Source: Rhododendron vialii
Taxonomy: Eukaryota > Streptophyta > Magnoliopsida > Ericales > Ericaceae
Length of the DNA: 64,000 bases
Direction of reading: 5' to 3'
Assembly (NCBI RefSeq): GCF_030253575.1
Contig: NC_080561.1
Span: 2,360,001-2,424,000, forward strand
Part shown: positions 22,920-35,225 of the stretch, piece after piece
Layout of the letters: the number at the start of each line of letters is the position of its first letter
Numbering within the stretch: position 1 is the first letter of the stretch
The notes under the pieces: generated by a model
What the model was told of the DNA's origin: nothing
Seen by the model: only the letters and a program-made list of their open reading frames with translations
Database searches by the model: none
Program-made: the position numbers and the translations under genes

Positions 22920-23565
22920 TGATAAGTAGAATATACCTAAAGAGCTCAGCACTACCAGGACTACGGACCTGGGGAGTACGAGCTACCTTCTTTCCAAGCT
23001 CCTTGTAAAGGACCTACAAGGAACGGAGCAATGACCTTCCAGCTCCGTCCTACGGCCGAAGCTTGAAGAAAGTCCAAGGACCAGCTCCGGCTCCTAGCTC
23101 CCTTGTAGGGCTTAATTTCTACGATATCATATGAAAGATATGCTTGTTTAGATAAAGATGCCACGACAGGAAGAAGGAGTCCTAAGGGATAAGGGAAGGA
23201 TGAGATAAGCCCAAAGGGCCAGAGATATGCACAATCGTGATTAAAGATGAGATTCCTAACCCTGGCAAGGATCCCATGGATTCCTAACTAAGACAGGACT
23301 CCACACTCCTCAAAGAGGAGATCCGGAGCCTACAAGATATAGTCCTACAAGGACTTAAACTCCGATGGTAATGCCTATAAATACGATGGTAGAACACCAA
23401 TATTCGGTACACAACTCTAACACAGAGAACTTTCATTCATTTACAATAAAGTTCCTACTGACTTAGGCATCGGAGGGTGGTTAGCACGCCACCATACCGG
23501 TGACATAAGTTATCACCTTTGTTTTGCAGGTTCGAGTCGGAGCTATCATCGAAGTTGCTTCATCA
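22920..23565 (+). repeat. 5' LTR of the second Tat element
   Basis: It begins tgataagtagaatatacc and ends gaagttgcttcatca. A TATA-like ctataaatacgatgg lies near 23374 and the polyadenylation-type aataaag near 23446. The partner is at 33442-34087, with exactly the same length. Confidence 0.95.
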
Positions 23566-23621
23566 GCTGGTGCCGTATGTGGGAAACGAATTTTTCCTTA
23601 CGGTGAACAGCTTTAATTTGC

Positions 23622-25140
23622 ATGGTAAAGACCCGATCAAGCAGAACAACAATGGCTTCAAACCCCGAACAAACGGGTATCGACGACGCTGCACAGGCCG
23701 CTGCTACGGCAAGAACTACTGCTGCAGCCAAGGCTGCCAAGGCAGCCGAGGTTGCCAAAGCAGCCAAAGCTGCCAGGGCAGCCGCCGCCACCGAAAAGGC
23801 TACAAAAGCAGCAGAGGCGGCTAAGGCCGCTGCGACGAACCTATCGAAGGGACATCAGATCACCCCAGAAGCATTTGCCCATATGCAAGAACAGATAAAG
23901 ACCTTAACCCAAGGGTTATAGACCGCAAGGCAAGAAAACGCAAACTTACGAAAACAAATCTCCGAGTCAAGTATCCCGAGATTGCAAAACAGCCACCGTA
24001 ATGACGACGAGAGTATGGAGGAAGGCGAATCCAGCGAAAAGGAAAGCCAAAACCAAAGAAAGTATGGTAATCCACTCCTAGAGAAGTCGCCTCACGAGCA
24101 AGGGATGATAGTCAAGATGCAAAACCAGATCGAAGGATTAATGAAACATGTTAAGGCACAAACCCCTGCCACGGTAGAGGAATTGGTGCAAAACACAGAT
24201 TCACCTTTCACACCTGAAGTTATGAGACGCCTTCTTCCAAGGAAGTTTAAGATGCTCCAATTGGAAACATTCAATGGTGCTACGGACCCGTTGGATCATC
24301 TTGAGACATATAAGTCCTTGATGCACTTACAAGCAGTGCCAGATGAGGTAATGTGCCGGGCATTCCCAGTTACCCTCAAGGGAAGTGCCCGAGCATGGTT
24401 CAACAAACTCCCACCAGGAAGTATACGTAGCTTCAAAGAGCTTAGCACAAGCTTTGTAAGTTACTTCATTGCTGGTCAACGCTACGGCAAACCAACAACG
24501 CATCTCCTGACAGTAAAACAGGGGAGATGAGAGTCATTAAGAGAATACACCACAAGGTTTAATAAAGAGGTGGTACAAATAGATGAAGCTGACGACAACG
24601 TGAGCATAACTGCTTATATTGCTAGGTTGTATTCAGGGCAATTCCTATATCTTGTGTCTCAAGAGCCGCCAAAAACCATGGCAGAGCTCATGCTCAGAGC
24701 TCAGAAGCACATGAACGCGGAAGAGGCTGTCTATGCAAGGCGTGCACGTGATGGTTTCGATCCCCAAGCAGGGCCATCACAGATTGGCGAATTCTCCCTA
24801 ACAGACAAAAGAAGGCGAGAAGCTGTCCGCAAAATAGGGGGAGAACCTAGGAATAAAAAGGTGGATTCAAGATTATCCCCAAAAAGAGGATCAACTGGAG
24901 GACCTCCCCAAGGAAAATACAAACAGTTTACCTCGCTCATAGCCACGGCAGAGCAAATCCTCAGCAGTCTACAAGACGATCCAGACCTCAAGTGACAGGG
25001 AAAGCTGAGGTCCGATCCTAGCAGGAGAGCTAAGGATAAATACTGTAGGTTTCACAGAGACCACGGACATAATATAGATGATTGCATTAACTTAAAACAA
25101 CAGATCGAGGATTTAATTCAAAAAGGGAGACTTCAGCGGT
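23622..25140 (+). pseudogene. Tat-type gag (fossil)
   Basis: An Ala/Lys-rich N-terminal stretch (23650-23840) is followed by a conserved Tat gag core. The core has LETFNGATDPLDHLETYKSL, CRAFPVTLKGSARAWFNKLP, SFKELSTSFVSYFIAGQR and LMLRAQKHMNAEEA. A C-H-rich tail, DKYCRFHRDHGHNIDDCINL (near 25040), replaces the usual zinc knuckle, as in other Tat elements. Gag forms the particle core in active relatives. The frame is interrupted, so this copy is non-functional. Confidence 0.85.
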
Positions 25141-25325
25141 TCGTAACAAAGAAACACCAGAAGCAACCCAAAAAGGAAGACGCAAGCAAAGAGCGAAGGG
25201 ACGGAGATACACCCCGGTCCGGCCCCATTGGAGAGATCAAGGTCATCCATGGAGGATTTTCCGGAGGTGGAGAGTCCAGCCATGCAAGAAAGGCCCACCT
25301 AAGAAAACTGCGAACGGAGGAATAT

Positions 25326-28300
25326 TTGGAGGTCAACACGATTGATCGCCCAAGCAAGATCCAGATAAAAGAGGAGATACCCATAATTTTCTCAGAAGAA
25401 GACCTCAAAGGGATCCAGATTCCCCATGATGACCCCCTGGTCATAACCATTGTCATAGCAAATTACCTCACACGAAGAGTATTGATCGATAGCGGAAGTT
25501 CAGCCGATATACTCTACCTTCATACATATGACCAGTTAAAGGTCGGACGAGAAAGGCTAAGGCCTATGGCATCACCACTAGTTGGGTTTGCAGGTACACC
25601 TGTTTACCCAGCTGGTCAGATAGCACTACCAATTACTATGGGAGAGGAGAAAAGTCAGATTACACGTATGATTGATTTCATAGTAGTCGACTGTCCCTCA
25701 ACATATAATGCAGTCTTAGGAAGGACGACTTTAAACAAGATTGGGGCAATAATCTCCACTTACCATTTGATGATAAAATTCTCAACATCCGAAGGAGTGG
25801 CCTGTATCAGAGGAGATCAGAAAGCAGCACGGGAATGCTATGTTACTTCACTCAGGGGAGCTAACATTACCTTGAATATAGAGAGTCTCGACACTCGAGA
25901 TGAAAAGAAACTTCAACATGGAGAGCCCGTGGAAGAGCTTATAGAAGAACTCCTGGAGCCACGGCAATCAGGGAAGACAGTGAGGATTGGAACAGGGTTG
26001 AGTACGATCGCAAAATCAGAGCTGCTGCAATTCTTCAGAAAGAATAAAGACATTTTTGCGTGGTCCCATGAAGATATCCCCGAAATTGACCCAAGGGTCA
26101 TATCTCACAAACTGAATGTTGACCCCACTGTACGTCCCGTCAAGCAGAAGAAAAGAGCCATTGCTCCGGAACGAAATGAGGCGGCAGCTAAGGAGGTAGA
26201 TAAACTCATTTAGGCGGAGTCCATCCGCAAAGTTCTTTACCCCGATTGGTTGGCCAACGTGGTCATGGTGAAGAAAGCTAATGGCAAATGGAGAATGTGT
26301 GTAGATTTCACCGACTTCAACAAAGCATGTCCAAAGGATAGCTTTCCCCTCCCCAGAATTGACTCCTTGGTAGATTCCACCGCCGGACATGAGCTTCTTA
26401 GCTTTATGGATGCATTTTTAGGGTATAATCAAATCCAAATGCACGAAGGAGATCAAGAAAAAACTTCATTTATCACCGATAGGGGATTATATTGCTACAA
26501 AGTAATGCCCTTCGGTCTTAAGAATGCAGGGGCGACATACCAGAGGTTGGTCAACAGGATGTTTAAGCAGCAAATCGGACGCAATGTAGAAGTATATGTA
26601 GATGACATGCTGGTTAAAAGTGCTAAGGCAAGTAACCATGTTGATGATCTATAAGAAACCTTCCAGGTTCTCAGAAAATACCGAATGAAGCTCAACTCAA
26701 CAAAATGTGCTTTTGGAATCTCGTCAGGGAAGTTCTTAGGTTTCATGGTGTCTCAAAGAGGGATAGAAGCAAATCCAGAAAAGATTCAGGCTATACTCGC
26801 CATGCGTTCACCACAAAACATAAAGGAGGTCCAAAAGCTCACAGGACGAGTTGCAGCTTTGAGCAGGTTTATTTCGCGAGCAACTGACAAATGTCAAACA
26901 TTCTTCAAGGTTTTGAAGAAAGCCTTTGAATGGACAACCACGGAGGAAATGGCTTTCATCCACTTGAAGGATTATTTGGCATCACCACCACTGCTGGGTA
27001 GGACTCAGGATGGGGAGAATCTATTCTTGTACCTAGCTGTCTCTCCTCATGCCGTCAGCACGGTTTTGGTTCGGGAAGAGCAGGGAACTCAACTCCCAGT
27101 ATACTATACTAGCAGAGCACTACGAGGAGCTGAGTTAAGATACCCCAGAGCTGAAAAAATAGCCTTTGCAATGGTAATAGCAGACAGAAGGCTACGGCCA
27201 TACTTCCAAGCTCATCCAATCAAAGTGTTAACAGACAAACCGCTTCGAAGGATTCTCCACTCACCGGAGACGTCAGGCCGACTAATTCAATGGTCAATAG
27301 AGCTCGGTGAATTTGATATAGAATATAAACCTCGAATTGCCATCAAGGCACAGGTATTGGCAGATTTCCTTGCAGAATACACATATCCAGAGCCGGAGGA
27401 GCTCCACAAAGAAGAACCAAAACCTTGGGTCCTTCAAGTCGACGAATCAACAACTAAAGATGCAAGCGGGGCAGGCTTAATTCTAACATCCCCGAAAGGA
27501 CAATGCCTTAGCTACGCACTTAGGTTTGAGTTCAAAACAACCAACAATGAAGCCGAATACGAAGCCCTGGTGGTTGGATTGGAGCTGGCAAGTGCCGTTG
27601 GAGCTAGGCATGTTCTGGCCAAAAGCGATTCACAGCTGGTTGTGGGACAAGTCCTTGGGGAATACACCGTCAAGGAAGGGATCATGCAAAAGTATGTGGA
27701 TAGAGTAAAGGCTCAAGTTGCGAAATTGCAAAGCTTCAATATTGTCAGAATCCCAAGGGAGGAAAACAATGAAGCAGATTATTTGGCAAAACTGGCCACG
27801 GCTACGGAGAACGCTATTCCATGGAATACACCTGTAAGATACTTAGAGTTGCCAAGTATCGTCTCCCCAGATACACAAGTTCAAGCCATCAATTACAGTG
27901 ACTCATGGACTGGACCCATAGTTGACTATATAACTAATGGGACGCTACCAGAAGATAAGGTCAAAGCCAGACAGCTCAAGATTAGAGCTGCAAAGTACCT
28001 GATGATAGGAGACGTGTTATATAGAAGGAGTTTTTTCATTACCTTACCTGAGATGCCTCACCACAATGGAATCTTTGAAAGCTATGGAAGAGGTCCACCA
28101 AGGAATATGCGGGGATCACCAAGGTGGCCGCATGTTAGCTTACAAACTCCTCAGGTTAGGGTACTACTGGCCCAGCATGCAAAAGGATTGCAACTCTATG
28201 GTGCAAAAATGTGAAAGATGTCAACGCTTTGCAAATATCATTCATGGATCACCTGCAGTTTTAACCCCAATGAAAGGACCTTGGCCATTCGCCCAATGGG

Positions 28301-29137
28301 GGTTAGACCTTATTGGCCCACTTCCAATGGCTGCGGGCCAAGTCCAGTATGCTATAATAGCTGTGGATTACTTCACAAAGTGGGTTGAAGCTAAGGCACT
28401 GGCCACAATCACAGCAGAGGTTACCACTGACTTCTTATGGAAATTAATTACTAGCCGTTTTGGATTGCCACGAGTAATCGTTACGGATAGAGGAAAACAA
28501 TTTGACAATGCTCAGTTTAAAGCATATTGTACATCCAAAGGAATACGCATGCATTATGCCTCTAAAAGCTCATCCAAAAGCTAATGGGCAGGTCGAAGTC
28601 ACAAATTGAACCATCAAAAAGGGGATTAAGAAGAGGCTGCGAGAAGCCAAAGGAACCTGGCCGGATGAACTTTATAATGTGCTATGGGCATACCGAACAA
28701 CACCCTGAACTGCAACTGGAGAAACACCATATTCTCTCGCATTCGGGGTAGAAGCAGTAGTCCCCATTGAAGTGGAACTCCTCAACTACAGGACTGCAAG
28801 CATCGACCACCAAGAAAACCAAGAGGATCTTAGGGCTGAGCTAGACCTCTTGGAAGAAACAAGGGAAACAACAATGGCCAAAATAGCTGTTTACCAGCAG
28901 AGGATGGTCAAATACCATGAAGCACAAGTTAGGCCAAGAAATTTTCATATTGGTGATCTAGTTTTACGGAAAGTAGATCCCACTGGGAAGAAGGTGGGCA
29001 AGCTCGGCCCAAATTGGGTAGGCCCTTATCAGGTCCTACACCATGTCAAAGCTGGTGCATACAGACTTGCAACCCTAAGGGGAAAAGAACTACCAAACTC
29101 ATGGAACGGAGAGTATCTCAAGAAGTACTACACGTAG
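25326..29137 (+). pseudogene. Tat-type pol: protease, RT, two RNase H domains, integrase (fossil)
   Basis: Domains in order: an aspartic protease with DSGSSADIL (near 25493) and AVLGRTTLNK; a reverse transcriptase with [31 protein letters not shown] and the YVDDMLVKS active-site box (near 26600); a gypsy RNase H with [20 protein letters not shown]; a second, archaeal-type RNase H with [18 protein letters not shown] and [16 protein letters not shown] (27430-27800); and an integrase with an H-H-C-C region (28090-28240) and a LDLIGPLPMAAG core. It ends at 29137 with the GPYQVLHHVKAGAYRLATL tail. Two tandem RNase H domains are diagnostic of the Tat lineage. The frame has several interruptions. 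Confidence 0.9.
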
Positions 29138-29454
29138 GTGTTTACAGTGGAATTATATTTTTGCTTTTTTAGTTTCGCTTCTGTTTTTAGGAGACTTTCA
29201 ATTTTCAATATAGCCTTAGTAGAAAAAATGTTTTTAGGACCACATGTTTTACTTACGATTCTGTGAGGCCAATAAAAATCCCCACGAGGGACAATTGTTT
29301 ACTTTTTTCTCCTAAACGCATGATTAAAAAAGAGAAGCAGAAAGCAGAAAAATAGAACTAAAATTTTATTGATAAAATCCACACCTTAAGGGGTGTGGAC
29401 AGCTTTTTTACATAAAAACTTCATGGGTAAACCCACAAAGTTACAGTCTAAACA

Positions 29455-29679
29455 TTATCTCCCTCCCTTGGAGGGGAAGAAACAGGAGGGGCCGAGCTGC
29501 CCTCGGAAAGCTTCCAACTGGTCCCAGTTGGCTATCAGCACCATGCGGACCGTCTTCTCCATGACAGAAATAGATTCTGCCATGGCCTCCATCCTTGAAG
29601 ACAGCCCATCAATGGCTGCCTTCAGATTTTGCAGCTCTTGATGCAAATCAGAGGATTGCTCTTCGTTCGCCATCATCAA
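29455..29679 (-). pseudogene. Small antisense coiled-coil ORF in the Tat element
   Basis: This minus-strand frame of about 74 codons starts MMMANEEQSSDLHQELQNLK and continues as a heptad-rich helix (AAIDGLSSRMEAMAESISVM). It lies directly after the integrase and opposite in strand to pol. It may be a distal part of the antisense transcription unit or an unrelated small ORF. Confidence 0.4.
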
Positions 29680-29921
29680 ATAAGAACTGATTATGAAGTG
29701 AGACGTAACCTCTGAAATTCGTCAGTATTTATAGCAAAATATAGGCGGTTCATTAACCGCTTGTTGAGCCAATTAGCACAATCATAATCAAAGCTGTGGG
29801 TAAAACCGCCGCTCTAAAAACTGCCTAGAATAATGGGAAGTTACACATCCGATTACCTCGGGTAATTTAAACGACGCAACAAATATTAAAACCCCAAGAG
29901 CCAATCTGGTGTGTTATTACT

Positions 29922-30215
29922 TAGACATAGCACAGCTATGCAAAATCAAGAGCTCAGGAAAAATATCCAAGCTCCTAGACATAGCATAGCTATGCAAAAT
30001 CAAGAGCTCAGGAAAAATATCCAAGCTCTTAGACGTTGCACAGCTATGCAAAATCAAGAGCTCAGGAAAAATATCCAAGCTCCTAGACGTAGCACAACTA
30101 TGCAAAATGAAGAGCTCAGGAAAAATATCCAAGCTCTTAGACGTAGCACAGCTATGCAAAATGAAGAGCTCAGGAAGAATATCCAAGCTCTTAGATATAG
30201 CATAGCTATGCACTC
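29922..30215 (+). repeat. 54-bp tandem repeat, 5.4 units
   Basis: Units start at 29922, 29976, 30030, 30084, 30138 and (partial) 30192. Each begins tagac-tagca-agctatgc and contains agctcaggaaaaatatccaa. The period is 54 bp, a multiple of three, and both strands remain open through the array. It lies in the untranslated part of the Tat element between the integrase and the antisense ORF. Confidence 0.9.
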
Positions 30216-30651
30216 CACAAAACTACAATTTCCCTAATGAATACCCACGGGAGAATCTAACAAGTGTATCCATTGTTTGGACGCAAGCAATGAATACACT
30301 TAAGGGAGTACGACGTAGTATATCTATACAAACAAACAGATGGAATTCAAAGAGTAAATAAAAAGGGGCAGAAACATTGCAAAAATCTGCAACAGCAGTG
30401 CACAAAGGCCATATGGAGTTACCATAAAACACAAAATGAAAGTATTCTTTCATTTTGTCTACACCTGTCGTCCAAAACAGCCTCTAACAGGCTCCAAAAA
30501 TGATCTCACTAGGATCATCACCAGCAACTATCAAGTTAAAGAGCTAAGGCCAAACCTAATGGCCACTTCTAAAGAAACACAGTCAAAATACGAAAGTATT
30601 TAGTTACAGACCCAAATGAATTTAAAGTTTCAAAGTCCAAAGATAAGACTG

Positions 30652-33145
30652 TCAAACAGCCTTCCCATCACTAGATGATGGACTAGGAGGTGTTGCCACT
30701 GGAACTGAAGATTCGAGAGGAAGAGAAACTTTCTCGGGAGATTGGAGAAGGGATATAATTGCTGAACTGGGAGTGGATGTATCTTTAGACGCTGCACCAT
30801 CGCCTTCCTCTTCCTCCCTACGTCCCCCGTCAAAGCTAGAGGGCGTCTCTTCATCATCAACTTCAAATTTGGAAAAATCCAAATTTGGAAAAGCTAAAGC
30901 CGCCCGGCTCCTCATAGCTTCGAACCCGTCAAAATTTTGCTGAGTTATGTCCTGACGGTATTCAGGGGACTGCAGGAAGAGTTCAATGGCTTCCCTTCGA
31001 GCATTCTTCACCTTCTCAAGCATCCCTTGGCTCATAACCCGGTACTTCTCCATCTCCACATCCCATTCAGAAATCTTCTGCTCCAAACTTCGAGCAGCTG
31101 CCACTGCAGTATCTCTCTCCACCTCCAGCTCTTTCTTTAACTTCAAAGCGATGTCTCTCTCAGTGGTAGCCTTTTGAAGCTCGACAGTCATTGAGGCGCC
31201 TTATTTTACAAGCTTAAAATTGGCTTCCGTAAGAGTAACAACCTGCTTGCCCAAGCTATGGCTCTGGGAAGTGAGATATCGACCACGGGCTGCAGCCTAC
31301 AAGAACAAGACAAAGAGTCAGAAAGAAAAAGTAACAAATCGAAAAATGATAAAGTCAGAGAAGAGGAGCATACCATGGCTAATTCAACTAACATTTGCTC
31401 CCCAACCTCTTGAAAAGACATCTCTCCCATCAATTCTTCATCTGTTGTATAAAGCAACTCAGAAGCATGCTTAAGAACTTCCTAACGGTCACCCAAAATG
31501 GAAGGACCAACAGAGACCTTCGACTTCTTTGCAGAATGAGTACTTCCCATTACAATACCCTTCGCTTTTCTCTTTAAATTCTCAACATTTTCGTTGACAG
31601 TTTGCTCAACTGCCAACTCAGGAGTAGGATTGATGTAAAGGTTAGCATCCAAGAAACTTTCAACATTCAGCTCTTTCTGAAGACGAGAGCTTTTTCTTTT
31701 CGGAGCCACGGCTCCGGGCAACTGCCTGGCTCTCTCAGCTTTCAATTGGGCCAGTAAGGCTTTATCCATCTTGGGTGCCATCTCTTTACCTTCACCTTCT
31801 TCTTCTGAAAAGAAAAGAAGTAAAAGCAATATAAAAATCAGTTAGAGGCATAGTAATAAACCAAAATGGAAACTACCTCTAGAAAGTGCTAAGGCCTCAC
31901 GAATAGTCTCTGGACCCAACAGATATGCAGCCAACGACTCTAAAGTCACAAGCAATTCCCAACTATGAACTGAGTAGCCCCTGGCTTGCTGTAGCTCTGC
32001 TTCCAGGGAAGGGCTCAAAGGAAATGGGACTCTAGCTGCCAAAATAGAAGTAAATCGTGAGTATATGGATTAATTTATAAAGACAACAAATTATAGAAAA
32101 GCAATGGCTTACAATTTGTAGTGGGAATTCCCCATCTACTGGGAATCCGGGGAGCACATGTTCCAATCTCCCAATTAGGAAGCTCCAGACCATCACCACC
32201 AACAAAAAAGAATTTATCTTTCCAATTTTTACTCACAGTAGGAAGATCTGTGACTAGCTCCCCTCCATCAGGCCTCTTCGCAAAATAAAACCACCCAGAA
32301 CCTCCGGGGGCTTCTTTAACAGAAAACTGGTTCAAGAAAGGTCCTTTCATCAAAGAAATCTGCCCATCAGACATTGCTCCCCATAGTGCGGCACAGCCTA
32401 TTAAGAGGCGCCAAGAATTGGGGACAATCTGGCCAGGAGCCAATCCAAGAAAACTCAAGATATCTCTCACTACGGTGGGCAAGGGCAGGCGTAAACCCCT
32501 TTCTAAAGAACCAACATAGAGACAAATCCCATTCTCAACAAAAGAACAAGCTCGTTCTAACCCAGAGGGCTTCCTAAGGGAAACAGATTCTGGAATAGAA
32601 TATCTAACTTTAAGAGCAGCTAACTCCTCATTTGTAATGGTGGAGGGAATGTTAGAGGCAGAAAAAGCGGGAATCCTGCGAGAACCCCTTGACAAAGAAG
32701 CAAAGGGAGATGGATGACTGGCACCACTAGACTGACCCATATCAGGCGAAGCCCTAATACTACTACGACGATGCATCGAGACCTCTTCTTCTACGGTCGA
32801 CTCTTCAGCATTAAGAATCGACGAAAAATTAATGAAACCTTCCTCCATTAAGGTTCCAACAGCGAACCGTGGGTACAAAGAAGCAGATAAATAAAAGAGG
32901 TCGCGAAAAATCCTGTTCTGAAGAACAAGAGAGTAGGGTGCAAAATCCTCTATAAAGGGAGAATGCAAATTGATACAGGAAAAGCCAATCAACCTAGCAC
33001 AGATAAATCCCCCAGGAATGACCCGCGTCGGGTCCGTAATCTCTACACTAGAAGGATGATCCAGCGTAAAAACGAAGAAAGAAGAGCAAAGAGAGGAAGC
33101 GTACCTACAGGGGATGAGCTCTAACGTGATGACGGAGAAGAACAA
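30652..33145 (-). pseudogene. Antisense extra ORF (aORF) region of the second Tat element
   Basis: Minus-strand frames run 33145-32075, 32042-31842, 31829-31482, 31457-31206 and 31191-30652. The first part contains the globular block of plant transposon proteins (ALKVRYSIPESVSLRKPS, ICLYVGSLERGLRLPLPTVV, SWRLLIGCAALWGAMSDGQI, SKNWKDKFFFVGGD). The last part is a predicted coiled coil (KKELEVERDTAVAAARSLEQ) with an acidic Ser-rich tail. The order matches the antisense ORF of the first Tat element at 1669-4108, although the sequences are far apart. Splicing of such antisense messages is known for the lineage. Function is unknown. Confidence 0.7.
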
Positions 33146-33441
33146 CGAGGGAAAATCTCACACTGAAACCGCTTGAGAAGATTTGAACACCTCTCCAAAA
33201 GAAGGGTGATCAAACAAGGGAGAAACCTAAAAGATCAGCGCTAGTCCCGAGAACGGCTCCTAAATCTTCATCGTACACCTCATGAAATTGAAGTAGCAAG
33301 AGATCTCGATACCTGTCCCACGATGGGACTCGCATGTTTAAAACTTCCTGAAGAGTAGCAAAAAGCGGTAACCACCATTTGAGCTTCTCCAATGTTCCCA
33401 ACCTTTGGAGTGAACCTAGAGCTTAGGAACAGGGGAGTACC

Positions 33442-34087
33442 TGATAAGTAGAATATACCTAAAGAGCTCAGCACTACCAGGACTACGGACCTGGGGAGTA
33501 CGAGCTACCTTCTTTCCAAGCTCCTTGTAAAGGACCTACAAGGAACGGAGCAATGACCTTCAAGCTCCGTCCTACGGCCGAAGCTTGAAGAAAGTCCAAG
33601 GACCAGCTCCGGCTCCTAGCTCCCTTGTAGAGCTTAATTTCTACGATATCATATGAAAGGTATGCTTGTTTAGATAAAGATGCCACGACAGGAAGAAGGA
33701 GTCCTAAGGGATAAGGGAAGGATGAGATAAGCCCAAAGGGCCAGAGATATGCACAATCATGATTAAAGATGAGATTCCTAGCCCTGGCAGGGATCCCGTG
33801 GATTCCTAACTAAGACAGGACTCCACACTCCTCAAAGAGGAGATCCGGAGCCTACAAGATATAGTCCTACAAGGACTCAAACTCCGATGGTAATGCCTAT
33901 AAATACGACGGTAGAACACCAATATTCGGTACACAACTCTAACACAGAGAACTTCCATTCATTTACAATAAAGTTCCTACTGACTTAGGCATCGGAGGGT
34001 GGTTGGCACGCCACCATGCCGGTGACATAAGTTATCACCTTTGTTTTGCAGGTTCGAGTCGGAGCTATCATCGAAGTTGCTTCATCA
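33442..34087 (+). repeat. 3' LTR of the second Tat element
   Basis: This 646-bp partner of 22920-23565 differs at 12 sites. The final ttcatca is followed directly by the AAAGC target duplication. Confidence 0.95.
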
Positions 34088-34092
34088 AAAGC

Positions 34093-35225
34093 CTTGGCTG
34101 AAAGGAGGTTGGGGGAGTAGTCAGTAGTTAGGAAATTGGAAAAAACCCTTCTCTCTCTCTTTCTGTCTTTCCTTTTTCATTTTTCTGCCAATTTTCGCAA
34201 TCCACTTCTCCCTAGAATAATTTTCTTTATTAGCATATTTCTCTTTCCGGGCTTGGCCCTTGTAATCCCGTTTGTGTTCCGCTTGTAATGAATTTGTAGT
34301 TTTCAAAATTCCTTGTTTCAATTCTGTTTATCTATTTCTAGTTTGGTAAAAAATTTTCATTAATAAGTAAACATTGAGGTTTGGTTGTGGAAATTTGCAA
34401 ACTATTCAACTGTTTCTCACACCAAACTTAAATCTAAGGTTGATATTGGTGCAGTTCCCTTAAAGGTTGAGAACGGAACGCCTAGCTTGGCTTACCTCCG
34501 TTGTAAACACCTTTTTGGCACGCACTAGTACCGATTTTTCATAATCGCAGTAATAATAATTAATTATGATTTTAGTTGTTTCTAACCTTTCCTTGGTAAG
34601 TCCTTTGTCAATGGAGGAGTAGTCGTATAGGTACGGTTGCAGGGTGATTAGCACTCCGTGGCCAGGCCGGACACATTCTGCTCCTGTTTCGAAATAATAA
34701 TGAAAAGGCAATTTTAGCTTAGTATATAAGAACTTTCGTTAGATGAACCCAGGTATTGTCGGAGCCCATGAGTGGTGGGGAACGGGGTACCAAAACTTGT
34801 CCTCTATTGCACATGGGTGAACGGCGACCATAAAGGTTTGCATCTTTCGAGGTAGCTTTTTTTCTCTAAAGTTAAACGTTTTTAAGAACACCAAATAGAG
34901 CAAATAAGTCCAGGACTGGTTGCGAGTGCTATAAACTCTACGTCCGTACCTCCTTTTCAATTATTTAAAGAAAAACCAAACAATTTTCTAGGTTTAGTTA
35001 ATCTTTTCATCAAACGACAATGGGTGACCACCTAAAAGCCAATTTAAATAGTAGTAACCTGAGTTTTTGGTTCAACACACATCACCGTTTCTGTAAATTC
35101 AACTCTGGTCTTACCGGATATTGTGTTACGTTGATCCCAGCCCTATGCTTAGAGCAACCCATTATTTTAGGTCTAGGAATTCGCCAAAGCACTAAGCTCT
35201 GTGACCAATCTAATTGGGCTAAGAT
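34093..35225 (+). repeat. LTR-like non-coding repeat, copy c
   Basis: It is homologous on the + strand to the reverse complement of 21573-22400. Shared blocks include cgcagggtgattagc, tttcgaaataa, gcgaccataa, agcaaataagtccaggactg versus agcagataagtccggatcgg, gtcttaccggatattgtg and agccctatgc. It has no coding capacity. The Tat element sits directly on its left side, so this fragment was cut or pushed by that insertion. It is a fossil of the same family as copies a and b. Confidence 0.55.

Larger units (their letters stand above)
22920..34087 (+). mobile_element. Ty3/gypsy Tat-lineage LTR retrotransposon, near full length
   Basis: An 11.2-kb element lies between two 646-bp LTRs (22920-23565, 33442-34087) and is flanked by a perfect AAAGC target duplication (22915-22919, 34088-34092). 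Internal order: tRNA primer site just after the 5' LTR (tggtgccgtatgtggga), gag, protease, reverse transcriptase, RNase H, a second RNase H, integrase, then a non-coding part with a 54-bp tandem array and a long antisense ORF region. The LTRs differ at 12 of 646 positions, eleven of them transitions, giving about 98.1% identity. That is roughly 0.7-1.4 million years at usual plant rates. All parts are present, but the coding frames have about half a dozen interruptions, so it is a broken fossil. Confidence 0.95.

Noticed and set aside
23546-23791. Ala/Leu-rich minus-strand ORF at the start of gag
   Set aside because: It is the complement of the Ala/Lys-rich gag N-terminus and has no independent support.
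29917-30213. Repetitive 18-residue proteins on both strands of the 54-bp array
   Set aside because: Openness follows from the period being a multiple of three. No start context or family supports a real protein.
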